NCBI GenBank assembly: GCA_001792895.1
Contig: MARA01000011.1
Location: 1,116,001-1,180,000, forward strand
Direction: 5' to 3'
DNA: 64,000 nt
Source of the DNA: Lentinus brumalis
Taxonomy: Eukaryota > Basidiomycota > Agaricomycetes > Polyporales > Polyporaceae
Shown here one piece after another: positions 23,263 to 35,557 of the stretch. Positions within the stretch are counted from its first letter, which is position 1. Each line of letters begins with the position of its first letter. The translations under genes and the position numbers were made by a program. The notes below the pieces were generated by a model. That model saw only the letters and a program-made list of their open reading frames with translations, was not told where the DNA came from and searched no databases.

Positions 23263-24432
23263 CTATCGCCGTACGATGAGGCCAGTCTCCTCACTATCCG
23301 ACGAATGCCAAGATGATATCCGCACGCCCTCAATCGTGCTCCCCGCGCTCGACGTCGACGTCAGACTCGGTGTGCGCCTCGCCATGGCCACCTCCATCGA
23401 AGCAGCCGACAAATCTCGCTCGAGTGCCACTGCCAGACCGGACGTAGACGTGGATATGCGGGGGAGGTAAGCGGAGGATGTCCGTGTCGACTGCGGGGTG
23501 CGCATACGCCCGGAGACGAGCGTCGAGACTCAACACGTCGGACAGCGCGTCCAATGTGGTAGCGCGCGACCGCGCTGAGGCCGTTGTCGATGGGCAGCCG
23601 GCGACGATCGAGCCGTATGCATTATCAAAGGCGGATGGTGATGCTGACCACGCGGCCGGGCCTGGCCGGGCTCCGCGGTGGGAGTGAGGGCTCTGCGGCT
23701 TGAGAGATCGAGGAAGGCAGGGAGGGTGCATGATGCAGCTTCGCGTCGGGAACGACGGGGAGTGATACGACCGAAGCGGCAAGCGTGGAAGATGCGTACG
23801 AAGGGAGAGATGTGGGCGGGTCGGCTGCATGAGGCGGAGAGACGTCGTGAGCCGGAAAGACAGCGAGCGATGGTAGCAGTACTCATGAGTCACCGAACGG
23901 CGATATCATGTCGCCAGCAAATCGTGTTCCTTTCCCAGTCTGGCTCATCTCCGCCCCGACATTGCCCTCTCCGAAGTCGGGTCTCCAACCCGCATGACGC
24001 GCATCATCGCATGCCTGAACAGCGTCCCGCCGCTCCCGGATGTCCCTCGTCTCAGCAGCCAGAGAAAAACACACCCAGCATGAGCACACTGAGCGCACCA
24101 CCGAGTGCGATACCCGCGATCTGCACGGCGGCGAGAGGATGCGCCGGATCGTGCGTCTGAGGCTCAGCGGCGGGTATGCTGGTCCCGGTCGAGAGAACAG
24201 TGGATGTAGATGTGGTCGTGCTTGTGCCTCCTATTGTGCTGGAATTATAATGTGTGCCGGTGGTCGGGAATGAACTGAGGGTGGGTGTGCTGGTCGGGGC
24301 ATGGTGGCTCGAGAAAGGGATACAGGGAGGCCAAATGTTACAGGGAGTGCGGGAGGAAGTCAACATGCTCGAGGTTGAGGACGAGGGCGTTAAGCGCCCG
24401 CGCGCCAGACGTTCAGACAAATCCGGAAGCAA
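23263..24432 (-). CDS. Possible single-pass membrane protein, exon structure unresolved
   Basis: A minus-strand frame at 24052-24432 gives a Ser/Thr-rich stretch ending in a good membrane helix (AAVQIAGIALGGALSVLMLG). This is the layout of the glycoproteins at 44-52 kb, without their ectodomain. A GTGTGT donor sits right after the helix. A frame at 23263-23505 looks like a cytosolic tail (SAYLPRISTSTSG, VRISSWHSSDSEETG). I could not find a join that satisfies phase across the middle, and there is no clear signal peptide. It may be a decayed gene. Confidence 0.3.
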
Positions 24433-25855
24433 GGGGGTATAATGTCACCGGCGATGAGACATCGGTCATTTTGGATTGGTATACAGTCAGACTTATCTAA
24501 GGCAACAGTCCGACCAGCTACAACGAATCAGTCAAAGTCGGATAAGTAAACGGTCTAGCATCTGTGGCATTCCGGTTCGCTTACGAAGAGATTTCTGTCC
24601 GCTAAAAATGAGATTTTGGTCACTCACTTTTGAAGAAACCATACTTCTACCCCTCCGTTCTCCACAGTCGTTGTACCAATGCATAGCTACTCCTCTAGTG
24701 GTTATGAGAAAATTGTCGCCGAGATAGTCCGGTATGAATAACGCAAATGACAAGGCAGACAGTGGTAGCTGTCGGAAGCGGGATGGTTGCCATAAAGGGC
24801 AAGAGCGGGAAAGAAAGCGCCGGGGAGACGGAAGCGCGAGCAGGCAAGCGCCAGAGAGTGGGGGGATATCTCTTCGTCATTTCAAGGAGAAAGAAGAGGA
24901 GGACATACACGAGAGTAATTTTCCTGTAACCATAGAGGTTATGCCAGTATACACACCAAGAATCAGCGCGAACGGATGAGTGGAAGGGTGGTTTCGCAAA
25001 AGGTGATGACCGATGCTTCATCTCCGTTGACCAGATTGCTATCTCCCGTGACATTAACCCGTTTTGCAATCCGGAATTACTGATGCTAGCTTGTTCGACA
25101 GCCAAATGTATAGTACAGCTGGGGTTGGAGACGACAGGGACATACTCGCAATTGGAGCTCGACTCGGAGCCTGGTGAGCGTTGTCCAGTCTTGCTTCATG
25201 CGTCTCGATCTGTGGTTCGCTGATACTTTTCGAGATGCCATGTCAGGTCTGCCTACCGCGCGGCGGTGGCTCGCAGCCACGGTGACAGCTGCTAGCGGTC
25301 TCAGTGCAGCCCCTGGTAGACCAGGCCTGAACACATGGAATAGGTTCTCGGTTCCGTGGCGCGATCGCAGGAGCCTCTGTGAGGGACCCAGGGCGGGAAT
25401 CATGCGACCCTAATACGATGCGCTCTTTCCGGCACGCCACCGCCATGCGAACCTGCAGTAATTGACGGTTCATGCTTGAGTTCTGTCACGGACCTAGGTG
25501 CGTGCAGCGTCAAGCCCTGCCAGGACGTGCTTCTCAGCAGTGCGTTCAGGCCACAGGCACGCACTGCTGTGAGTTACCTCCCACCGTTCGGTTCATCTAA
25601 TCAGTGAAGCTCATACCACCTACAGGTGGCTGCTACTGAACGGTCCTTGGGCGCGATTGCCTCCTCACCGTTGAAAACAGTACGGGGAGGCACGAGAAGC
25701 AGGACGCGGAACGCTTTCCTGTCGACCCTGGAGTCTGCAACTATATAACTCCTCTAGCGCAATGATACCCAGCATCGACTTCAAGTCGCTCTTCTGCCTC
25801 TCGCACTCGGCACGACCCAAATCCTCCATTCTCCTCTCACGCTTTCTCGGCCACG
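24433..25855. other. Intergenic, no gene seen; promoter at right end
   Basis: AT-richer than its neighbours up to about 25100. The final 120 bases carry a TATA box and lead into the secreted-protein gene. Confidence 0.5.
25741..25747 (+). promoter_or_regulatory. TATA box of the Gly-rich secreted-protein gene
   Basis: TATATAA within CAACTATATAACTCC, about 110 bases before the ATG at 25856. Confidence 0.5.
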
Positions 25856-26645
25856 ATGTTCTCCCTCAGCTCACTCGCTATCTTCTCCACGATCGCCCTC
25901 AGTGCTCTCACCTCCGCCCTCCCTCCCAGCTACCCCGTCGGTGACCTACCCGTCGTGACGGACGTCCCTGCTGTCACGGGTATTGCGTCCACTGTCCCCG
26001 TAGTCACCAGCCTTGGCCCCCGCGGTGCCACGCCGGGCATCATGGCTGTCCTCACGGACCTGAAGACATGTCTCCTCCCCCTGGCCGCCGCTGCCAAACG
26101 TACGTCTCCCAACCTCCGAATCCGTGCCCGACCTTCGCTCAGAATGCTTTCAGAGCCCGGCGCCACCGAGGACGTGCAAGTCAACGCCATGAACGAGATG
26201 CAGGACTGCATGCACAACGCCGCCGGCTCTGTCCAGGCTCTGCACGGCCAGCCCCTGGCGGTCATCCTCGCTCCGGCCGCGGGCACCGCGCTGGCCACAG
26301 CGGAGGAAATTAGCGCGGCCCTTGCCGACATCATAAATGTGCGTCCGATGTCTGCCTCTCCACTGCTGCGACATAAGTAGTCTCACTTTCGCTGCCGCTA
26401 CTACTTAGATGGTCAGCGGTGTCGTCAGCAATGTCATCAGCAGTGCCGTCGTCGTCGCTAGTGGGGTCGTCGGTGGCGTGCTCGGTCTCGTTGGCGGCGT
26501 CATCGGCGGCGTGCTCGGCGGCCTTGGTGGTCTCCTTGGCGGCCTTGGTGGTATTCTCAGCGGCCTTGGTGGTAGCATCGTACTCGTCGGCGAGCGCGAC
26601 GCCGCCGTCGTTGCGTCTCTCACACCGAACGCCCTCGGGCTCTAA
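25856..26645 (+). CDS. Small secreted protein with Gly-rich hydrophobic tail
   Basis: Three exons, 25856-26099, 26154-26338 and 26409-26645; 221 residues. The signal peptide MFSLSSLAIFSTIALSALTSA is clear. The middle is helical (DVQVNAMNEMQDCMHNAAGS, LATAEEISAALADIIN) with two Cys. The third exon is a regular hydrophobic array of GGV, GGL and GGI steps (GGVLGGLGGLLGGLGGILSG) before a short hydrophilic end. The amphiphilic pattern suggests a surface-active or wall-associated protein; I cannot place it in hydrophobins (no eight-Cys pattern) or securely in HsbA. Confidence 0.7.
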
Positions 26646-27513
26646 GCTTGGACCTTGGTGGGGTACCGCTCGGTGGCGACCGTGATCTCGCAATTACCTT
26701 TTCACATCTCGCGCAAGTGATACGGCTATCCTTTAGTAGCGTACGCGAAGGTCAACGGGTACCGATCCTCGCCAGAGTACAGATCCTTATTTCCCCTTCT
26801 GCCGCTGACCTTGGTTTGTCACCCGTCGTTCCATTCACGCATGTAGAGTACTTAGTCGCGGGGTGTATCTGAAGCAGGAGAGATGCGACAACGGGGAGCG
26901 GATTTACGCCTGTGAGACGAGACTGCGTCCGCGGGTTGTCTAGTTGAGGATCGCGCGCGAGAGAGGTGGCGGCGGGACTCTGAGTATGGACAGTGGAGGG
27001 AGAAAACGGAGTGCTTGTCCTCGACACCGGTTTGGTTCTCCTGCACACTCGATCAGCAGGCTGAAGTGGGGCTCCCACAGAGGCGACGAACCTGAATATT
27101 AGGGTCGAATTCGTGTTGTTCCCTGTCGTGACTCCCTTGAACAATCCCCCGGCTCGTCCTGCTATCAGAGCATGGGATTGACACTCCGAGTCAGGCTGTA
27201 CCCGGCCTCTCTCTGATTTGGACGCTGCATAAGCATATAATCACGCATATGTAAGAATATGTATACGTTGCATCTGTGCGCAAACCGGAATGGACTATGG
27301 TCTGTAACGCGAGGATAAGTGAGCTGTGAATGGAGACTTGCAAACCACGCCTCCGGCATTCTCCGCCGCAGCTCAATCGGAAAAGGCGCCTGAGGTCGAT
27401 CGAGATCTGTACATACTTACAGACTACCATGACCTTCGCTCGACGTTGAACGTCCTCCTTCTCCTCCTCCTTCTTCTTCACGACCACCAGCTACTACATT
27501 GGGGACAGTCACG
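26646..27513. other. Intergenic, no gene seen
   Basis: No supported coding frame. The last 60 bases are pyrimidine-rich, as expected of a 5' leader before 27514. Confidence 0.5.
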
Positions 27514-29795
27514 ATGCCGCCTAAACGACTCCCATCCGAGATCTTCGTCACAGGGCGTCCTTCACGCTCTGAAGGGTACTCACTCACACCCAGGACACCC
27601 CATTCGCGTGCTGGACGCGCGGAGGAGGGGTTCACCGAGGTCGAACTCGAAACATATCAGGATGACGAGGGAAAAGACTACCGCAACGAACAAGCTCAAC
27701 CCCTACTTTCGGCGGGGTACAGGAGTCGAGGAGATGATCACGACGTTCGGACGAGGGACAGTGGTGACACGCGGTCAGTCAAGTCCTGGGCTCAGAGTGC
27801 GCTGAGCAAGGCCCCTCTCATCAGTGGCTCTATCTTGGCTATGACACTGTTCGCCCTCATCGTTGTCTCTGTCAAGCGGCCCGGCATCCTGGAAGCAGCC
27901 TTGCTTCAATCCTCCGACGCTGTGGCTGGAGTACTCGAGGAGGTTACCTCTGCCTCGGATCCCGCTGTCCCATCACAGGCTCCTGCTCCTGTACCTTCCC
28001 AGTCCACGACATTGGACGACATGCCCGCGCGCACACATATCTCGTACGAGAACTACACGCACTTCCCCTTACCGGCAACGAATACCGAGACGAGTGCTAC
28101 AAAATGACCCAGTTCATGCACCACGGAGACTACTGGGACGAGCCTCACATGGGACCGGGCGACGTCGAACACCACGACGACAGCACGGACTACCATCTAC
28201 CGGAGGGGATGCCCACCAAGGTCTGCACAAGCACGATCACGTACATGCTCGACGGGCATGTGGGTCTCGCGGCGGACCTTGCTTTGATGGCACAAGCAGC
28301 TGCTTTCGCTCGAGAGGTACGGGACTCCGTGACCTGGGGTCGCACGGGATGTGCTAACATGTGTCCAGCGCAACCGCACGTTCCTCGTCGATGACACGCA
28401 TTGGAATCGTGGCAAGTGAGTAGTCCCGAGCTGCGTGCAGATCCCTGTACTGAGTCCGCTTGCTGCTAAGGTGGACTGACCACTTTCAAAACGTGCGGGG
28501 CTTGGATCCGGGACCGGAGCCCGGCTGTCGTGCACCACCCCCGGAAGGTCGGTCACCTTCGAATCTCAGCAGCGTCAAAGCTCATACGCGTTGAGTCAGA
28601 GCTCGTGGCATGTCCGCGGACAGCTAGGTGCGCGCTTCGCCAGTCGTTCAAGATTCATAACTGATGTCCTTTCCAGGCATTGGGTATGTCTTCCCTGTCG
28701 ACTCAAATGCACAAGATGCTTATTCATGTATAGGTTCTCAGCTCGAGGACTGCTAAATTTCACATGGGCCATGCCTTCAAGGAGGAATACGAAGATCCGT
28801 ACGTATTCACGCCGCCCATTGATCTCATCGCAACTTGAAGCTCACGTCACTGCAGCTATGGTCACCATATGAACCGCCAGAAACCTATCTACGAACGAGC
28901 CCGGGCTTCCTTCGAGGAAGTGATTCGTCCGAACGCTCGCACTGCGGATCTGGTCCGCGCCGCACGGGAAGAGGTCGTCTCCATCCTCTCGCAGCCCAAG
29001 CCGCCACCCACGTCGTCGGACGAAGACCGCCGCACCGACAGCTCACTCGCCAAACCGGCCCTCTATCTCGGCGTTCATATCCGCAGAGGAGATAGGGTAC
29101 CGTCTGCGTACCCGTTCTACCCGGACAAGAAGATCCCTTTGCAAAAGTTCATCGATGGCGCGCGGACGGCGTGGGACAAGTTCTACGGCAACGTCTCTTT
29201 CTCGGACTCCCCCTCCGCTCCTGACTTCGAGGACATCGGAGAGCAGAGCGACAACGACGTCTCGTCCGGGCACGACGACCACTTCCCCGCCCCGCCGCTC
29301 ATGTGGCTCGCGTCGGACTCGCCACCTGCGTCGAGGGAGTTCGTGGCGGCGTTCCCGACCGCAACGGCGGTCTTCTCGCTTGCACATAGCACGAAGTCCG
29401 AGCTGCGGGGACTCGCACCCGTGCACGAGTACGTGCAGGCGGAGTTCGACAGGGAGTCCCTGGACGAGCGGATCAGGCTGACGAGGGGCATGGTCGTCGA
29501 CCTTGCCATGTTGAGCGGCCTGTGGTCATGGCCCGGCGAGGTCGTCCCGGGTGCGGTTGTGTGCGGAGAAGGGTGCGTTTCCTGTCGTCGCCGGAGGTAC
29601 AGATTGCTCACCAGCTCGCGCAGGTCGAACATATGTCGGATCGCAGCGCTTGGGCTTGGATTCGAGCGCGCGTTCGGGTTCGACGACGAGGGCGACCACT
29701 ACATGGGTGATCCGAATCCGGCGCGGGCTCGCTGGGTCGATGTTGATATCGACGGTCGGATCGTTCCTGCGTGGAATGCTTTTGAGTTCCATTAG
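27514..29795 (+). CDS. O-fucosyltransferase-like type II membrane glycosyltransferase, apparent frameshift
   Basis: Eight exons: 27514-28316, 28369-28415, 28471-28547, 28600-28627, 28677-28683, 28734-28798, 28856-29572, 29624-29795; about 638 residues once one base is added. A cytosolic Arg/Ser-rich N-terminus precedes a signal anchor (ISGSILAMTLFALIVVSV), then a lumenal domain. LYLGVHIRRGDRV is the HxRRGD nucleotide-sugar motif of fucosyltransferases, with WLASDSPPASREF and SNICRIAALGLGFERAFGF further on. It would act in the Golgi or ER, probably on GDP-fucose; donor and acceptor are inferred. The frame breaks at CCCC (28065-28068): adding one C turns THFPL into the continuing TGNEYRDECYKM. 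Exon 28677-28683 is a 7-base microexon. The last intron is 51 bases and in frame. Confidence 0.8.
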
Positions 29796-30086
29796 AGTTG
29801 TTTGGTCGCTTTGCGAGTGTTGCCCTCCGAGTCGGCGCTGACTGGATCCTTCGCCCGTTGTGATGTGTAATCTTGTATGTAGACGTGTTATGGACTTAAC
29901 CCTTTCTTGTATTACTGTACGACGGACATGTACTAGAGGCTCTTCCTGAGACTGTAAACTTCGGGTGAGACACACGCAGACCTGGATGCAAGCGTGCAAT
30001 CGTGCCTAGTCTAGAGGCAGGTCAAGATCCTGCTGATCATTCCTAGAACGTAGTACAGTTCGCGTCTCAGAGAGAGAATATCAATC
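29796..30086. other. Convergent intergenic spacer
   Basis: Between the 3' ends of the glycosyltransferase and the F-box-like gene. Nothing recognised. Confidence 0.5.
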
Positions 30087-31265
30087 CTACATCAATGGAT
30101 AACGGGTAGGGGGATTCTTCGATGAATCAACGACAGGGGAAAATACGAACAAAACTCCATTCTCTTTGCATGCCGCCTCGATGGCCCCAAACAGAGCCCG
30201 TCGCTTCTCAGCGGCAAAGAACGTCACCCGCCGCAAGGACAACCTATCCTCCTCTATACGGCCCAGCACATTCAGCAACGCGCTTTCGCATCCAAATCTC
30301 TCGCCGTCGACGTAGAAATCGAGTGCCCTCATGGTGCGCGGGAGCCTCCGGAAAAGCTCCTCCGTGTACAGGCCTTCAACGCAGCCCAGATGCTCGAGTG
30401 CCGACTGCTGCGCGATGATGTTGAGGAATGGCTGCACCCGTTGCGGCCGTTCCTTTGGCGGGTGGTCGGACACCTCCATGAGCGTCGCCATGTCCCTCGT
30501 CGCGAGGGCTGCGTGCGACTCAGGAAACCCGCTGACAGCGACGCGGGACAAGTTCGCTCCTCTGCGGACATGCCCGAGAAAATCCTCGACCCAACTCCCC
30601 TTGGAGTCAAGCTTCGCGCCAGGGGAAACGTGTATGTGCAGAGAGCGGAGCTGGTGTGCTAACACGGAGAGGATAGAGTTCACGATGGGTGCGCAGATGC
30701 ACTCAACGTGGACGAAGAGGTGTTTGAGGTCCAGGGCTCGAGACGCGTCCACCGTCTGATCCGAAGCCATCTTCGGGTCCCAACCGCACAGATACAGCTC
30801 GAGGGTATGCATCAGCGGGAGCTCGAAGCACGCCTGTAATCTAGCCGCGTCCATAGGTCCGTAGAGCGTTAGGTGGGGCACCGTGTGTATGGCATCCTTT
30901 AGAAGGAGCGCGGGACTGAATGCACCACGCGGACAGTAGATGTACGTGAAGTTTTGGAGGCTGTTCTCCAAGAACATGTCCATCCAGTCCAATTCGTGGG
31001 ACGTAGATGCAGCTTGCATGCAATGAATGGAGATCTGGCGTACGAGCCCTCGTAGATGCGAGTGGCGCTTCAAGGTCTCCAGGAGCTGCTGCCCAGGAGG
31101 CTCGAGTTTGCCGTAAAGTCGGAAGGTGATCGAGCGATATAGCGCTTTCTGGGCCGGACGAGTCCATCGACGGGCTACTAGGGCTGCGGCTGCGTATTCT
31201 ACACGTCCCATGTAGAGCATCAGTTCGTGCAGGATATCTTCATTGATTCGCAGAGCGGTGGACAT
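30087..31265 (-). CDS. F-box-like/LRR protein, intact copy
   Basis: Single exon, 392 residues from ATG 31265; the frame stays open 33 bases further but without another ATG. The N-terminal motif INEDILHELMLYMGRVEYAAAALVARRWTRPAQKALYRSITF is a degenerate F-box. Regular hydrophobic strands follow (TVPHLTLYGPMDAARLQACF, LKHLFVHVECICAPIVNSI, LSLRRVTFFAAEKRRALFG). It is probably an SCF adaptor; the F-box is weaker than in the 17-23 kb genes. It is the inverted partner of the pseudogene at 20068-20715, with a shared 5' flank. Confidence 0.75.
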   Translation of the reverse strand: MSTALRINEDILHELMLYMGRVEYAAAALVARRWTRPAQKALYRSITFRLYGKLEPPGQQLLETLKRHSHLRGLVRQISIHCMQAASTSHELDWMDMFLENSLQNFTYIYCPRGAFSPALLLKDAIHTVPHLTLYGPMDAARLQACFELPLMHTLELYLCGWDPKMASDQTVDASRALDLKHLFVHVECICAPIVNSILSVLAHQLRSLHIHVSPGAKLDSKGSWVEDFLGHVRRGANLSRVAVSGFPESHAALATRDMATLMEVSDHPPKERPQRVQPFLNIIAQQSALEHLGCVEGLYTEELFRRLPRTMRALDFYVDGERFGCESALLNVLGRIEEDRLSLRRVTFFAAEKRRALFGAIEAACKENGVLFVFSPVVDSSKNPPTRYPLM

Positions 31266-32671
31266 AGTTCCTGCTGACTTCACCGCCTGGGTCGACACCG
31301 ATCAGGCTCTCATTGAGGGATTATCGATCAGGCCAGTACTTACTCACCTATGCGCAAGAGCGTGCGGAGGGCAACGAAGGTGCCATGTTCAGAGTTCTGC
31401 GATCTGCTCCTCCTAAGTACTACTAGCATGCGTGAGAAACCTCGATCAATGTCGCTTACTGACCGAACAAGGTAAGTACTCAAAGAACATGTTTACGCCG
31501 TATGTACTTCGTAACCACCTCCGAGTCGTCGTTGCATGAATTCGCAGAATGTACATGTATGCAGGTCGAACTTTTGTGTCCCGACACGTACGCCAGTCGA
31601 ATGTTGGACACACGGCCTTCCGGTGGTCAGGAACCGTGTAGACTTGAAGTCCCAACAACTGAGTTATAGTAACTGAAGTCAAACGATACAAGAGTAGCAA
31701 GTCTCATAGCAGCGAAAGACAGAAAATTCGCACCAAAGACTTGTGTGTAGCTTAGCTATAGCTCAGCCGCAGCACGTACTAACTTATCTCTGACAGCCAC
31801 CCTGTGGGGGAAGCAGCGCACTGCTGAGCTGCGGCCGCCTCGGACTCAACCTCACTGGTGTCAGACCTGCTCGTCTCCCCTCACAGTCGAGGCAGGTCGC
31901 TCTCCAAACACTTACGGCGGAGGAGGAGAGAGGACTCGGAAGAGGGCCGTCGCAGTGTAGATCAGCTTGTGCATAGATCGGGGGAGATCTCGATCCACGC
32001 CACAACGGGCCGGCCGTATCCGCACAGTTTGAGACTCTCTGAGTTGAGTCTGAGACTCCTCCGTTACGGCTCAATGCCACAGCTTGCAGCTGCCCTTATG
32101 AATGCTTGTCTCTACATCTCTACCCTTCGTTCTCTATCTCGTCCTTCTGCCCTGGCTACATGTGAATCTTGTTTTTCATATCAACACATGCATTCCTCAT
32201 CACGACAAGCACCGGTGCTCCTGCGCAAGTCAACACAAGTACCCCGAGCGATGCCCCAAGCAGGACGACTCAAGCAATGCGGAACGCCCAACGTACTCAA
32301 CATGCCAGGAATACCGAAATCCCATTGGGCCCGCAATATAACCGGACGGCGCAACGATCACATGCGTTCAACTGTCTGATTGGCGTATCGAAGGAGTCAG
32401 TCCCATGAGAGCCCAGGAGAGTCCATGGGTCAAAGGAGCCGGTAAGTATTCCAGGGCATGCTTCTCGGGGAACGGCGCCCTCAGCTGCATAGATGGGTAA
32501 TCGACGCTTACACCCATCGCGTCCCGAAGTCTCCGCCCAGACGGTATGTGCTTCGATCGGGTAGTGGGATGTTCTATCTTCAGCTCGATGTCAATGGTGC
32601 CGCCTCGTGCAGGTACTTATACCCACCGCACCTTCGGACGAATGACCGTCTTCCCATTGTCCTACCAAGCT
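31266..32671. other. Intergenic: duplicated 5' flank, then no gene
   Basis: 31266-31470 is the duplicated flank shared with 19860-20067. From 31470 to 32671 nothing is supported. The final part is the promoter of P450 gene 1. Confidence 0.5.
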
Positions 32672-34696
32672 ATGGAGGACCCTCAAACCGTCGTCTTGAC
32701 CGGGATAGCCATCTTTCTGGCCATCTACTTCGTTCGATGGCGCATGAATCCTGTTAGTACTTAGGCGTACTTCAAGCTGTCGCGCCAGACATCGTTACTG
32801 ACAGACTCACGCCCGCAGCTTCATGCAATTCCCACCCTCGGAGGCACTTCCCTTCCGGGATTGTCCTACCTTACCGCGCTGCACTTCATGCGTAACGCGA
32901 AAGACATCATCAATGAGGGATATGGGAGGGTGCGTATATCCTTCACCAGCATCACCGGTGTCTGACAGTCGGTGGTAACAGTTCTACAATTCGGCATACA
33001 AAGTCGCGCTGCCCGACAAATGGCTAGTTGTCGTGTCCGGACCGAAGATGGTTGACGAGCTCAGGCGGCGCCCTGATGAAGAGCTCTCGTTCTTAGAGGG
33101 CATCGAGGACGTACGTGAACTCTAACTCTAACGCACGCGGGTGCGCTGTCTCACTATGCGACCCCTCGCCGCAGACTATTCAACTAAAATATACTATCGG
33201 GCCGGAGGCAATGATGGACGGATACCACATCGACATCATCAAGGAGAAGTTGACGCGTACCCTCCCTGCTGTCCTTCCCAACGTCATCGACGAATTGAGG
33301 CTCGCGGTCCAGGAGTACATTCCTGCGAAGGATGACGGTCGTGCGTATACCTCTGCCCGGTCGCCATCAGAAAGCTGACGAAGCCTGCTTGCACAGAATG
33401 GGTAACAATTATTGTCATGCCCGTAATACAGCATATCGTCGCACGCGCGAGCAACCGAGCCTTCGTCGGTCTGCCTCTTTGTGCGTACACGGTGTTGTGC
33501 GCTTGCCGATAGCCATGCTGAATGTGTCTGCAGGTCGCGATGAGGGCTTCCTTGATCTGTGCATCAGGTTCACGAGGGTCGTCATCAAGGACAGATACGT
33601 CATCAGCTTATTCCCGCGATTCCTGAAGCCGTACGTAGCATCGTTTTCATCCTATACACCAGCTGATACCGGTCGCGCAGATTGGTCGGATCTCTGATCA
33701 GCGAGACCAAGAAATCGATTCGTCGTGCGGTGCAATATCTCAAGCCGACCTTGGACGAGAAGAAGACACTGATGGAGCAGAATGGTGATGACTGGGATGA
33801 CAAGCCGAACGACATGCTCCAGTGGCTCTTCGACGAGGCAATTCGCAGGAAGAATCCCGACTGGGGCGTCGCCGAGAGGGTCCTTCTGGTCAACTTCGCA
33901 GCCATCCACACATCTTCGACAGTATGTGCGCTGCGCGCTCCGGTTGGTCTTGCTGCTGACACATGTCCAGAGCTTCACGCATTCCATCTTTGACCTCGCC
34001 GCCCGGCCGGAGTATCAGCAGCCCCTTCGTGATGAGATCGAGTCCGTTGTTGCCGACGAGGGCTGGACGAAGGCCGCCATGGGCAAGATGTGGAAGCTCG
34101 ATAGCTTCCTGAGGGAGTCTCAGCGTTACAACGGCATAAGCATGAGTAAGTACGGCCAGGCCCATCCATCTCTCGCTTCCGCCCTGCTGACGCACTTCGC
34201 TGTCCACAGCCACCATGACCCGGAAGGCGATGGTGGATGTGACGCTCAATGACGGCACCTTCATCCCGAAGGGCACGGTCCTCGTCGCCGCGCAGCACCC
34301 GACGCATCACGACGACTCGAACTACGCGGACCCGAACGTCTTTGACGCGTTCCGCTTTTCGCGCTTGCGCGAACACGAGGGCGAGGGTACGAAGCACCAG
34401 TTCGTGAACACGTCGATCGAGTACGTGCCGTTCGGACACGGGAAACATGCATGGTGCGCTTGGTTGTTTCTGTCGCGCGGCGTGCGGTTTGCTGACGCGC
34501 TTCTGCATCCAGCCCGGGTCGGTTCTTTGCGGCGAACGAGCTCAAGGCGATGCTCGCGTGGTTTGTGCTGAACTACGATATGAAGATCGAGGGAGACGGG
34601 GAGCGACCGGCCAATTTCTACCTCGGACCCACCGTCCTGCCTCCCATGGAGGGACAGGTCATGTTCAGGAAGCGCGAGACGTCTCACGATGCTTGA
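32672..34696 (+). CDS. Cytochrome P450, tandem copy 1
   Basis: Ten exons: 32672-32752, 32819-32929, 32982-33110, 33175-33337, 33397-33480, 33534-33630, 33681-33921, 33971-34145, 34210-34453, 34513-34696; 502 residues. An N-terminal ER anchor (VVLTGIAIFLAIYFVRW) precedes the P450 fold. The I-helix reads FAAIHTSST, with His where many P450s carry the acidic residue, as in the CYP68/CYP503-like fungal group. ExxR is ESQR, followed by FDAFRFSR. The heme loop, completed across the last intron, is FGHGKHACPGR with Cys as iron ligand. It should hydroxylate a lipophilic, perhaps terpenoid, substrate; the substrate is unknown. Confidence 0.92.
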
Positions 34697-35557
34697 AGTC
34701 CTATGTTATGCACGCCGTGCGGACTCTATCAAGTTTGCTATATAATTCTCCGCCACGTGCTGCCACTTTGGCTCGTTCGCTCTGTGCAGATACGACTTCC
34801 CAGGCGTGGCAATATCCTGCTCTCGTGTGATAGAAGACGAACGTACCAACTTGGGGACAATCATTTTATATTGCTGCCTTCAGGCATGACTTTGTCCAGG
34901 ACCTCAGGCCAGCAGTATGCAAGTGGTCAAAAATTTGCAGCGACGTTCGATGTCGAGCACTGCACAGGCGCTGGGACGAGCATCAAGTCTGGATCTCGAT
35001 CGACGTCTTCGTGGCGGCAAACGCCGGCCACTGGTTGTCCTCGTCGCCCATCTGCTCGGCGGCTTCTGCGAGGTGTTTAACCTTGCCTCCAGGCAGCTTC
35101 AAGAAACACAAGCATATCATGCTTCAGTGGTAAAGAAAAGTCAGCCAAATTGTAAGTGAAAATGTAAAGTTCCCACCCTCTCGTAGTCGTACTCACCGTT
35201 AGAAAGGCAGCGTTTCACCAGTGATAGACGACGCAGCAATGAGCATAGACTATAGAGACTCGCCTATCGGGGCTCCGCGAATCAGTACTTCAGACTCACC
35301 CGTCGTGCGACCCTCCATGTCGAAAGCACACGCAGGGCGCCTCTGACACGTCCATGAGTCAGGTTGCCCGCGTTCCGTGTCTCGCAGCCGGGGTCTCCCA
35401 CTCGGGTTCGCGTTCTCCGGTGCCGCATATCTCGTCTGCCTGGCCCGGTACCGTGACCACGCAGCGCTGGGACTTTGACTCTTGAGGTCAAGTTCGCTGG
35501 AGCATACATATACCTGGCAGTTGTCTGCGAAATGACATCGCCCTACCGGAAACTAGG
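34697..35557. other. Spacer between P450 genes 1 and 2
   Basis: No gene seen. The end is the promoter of copy 2. Confidence 0.5.
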
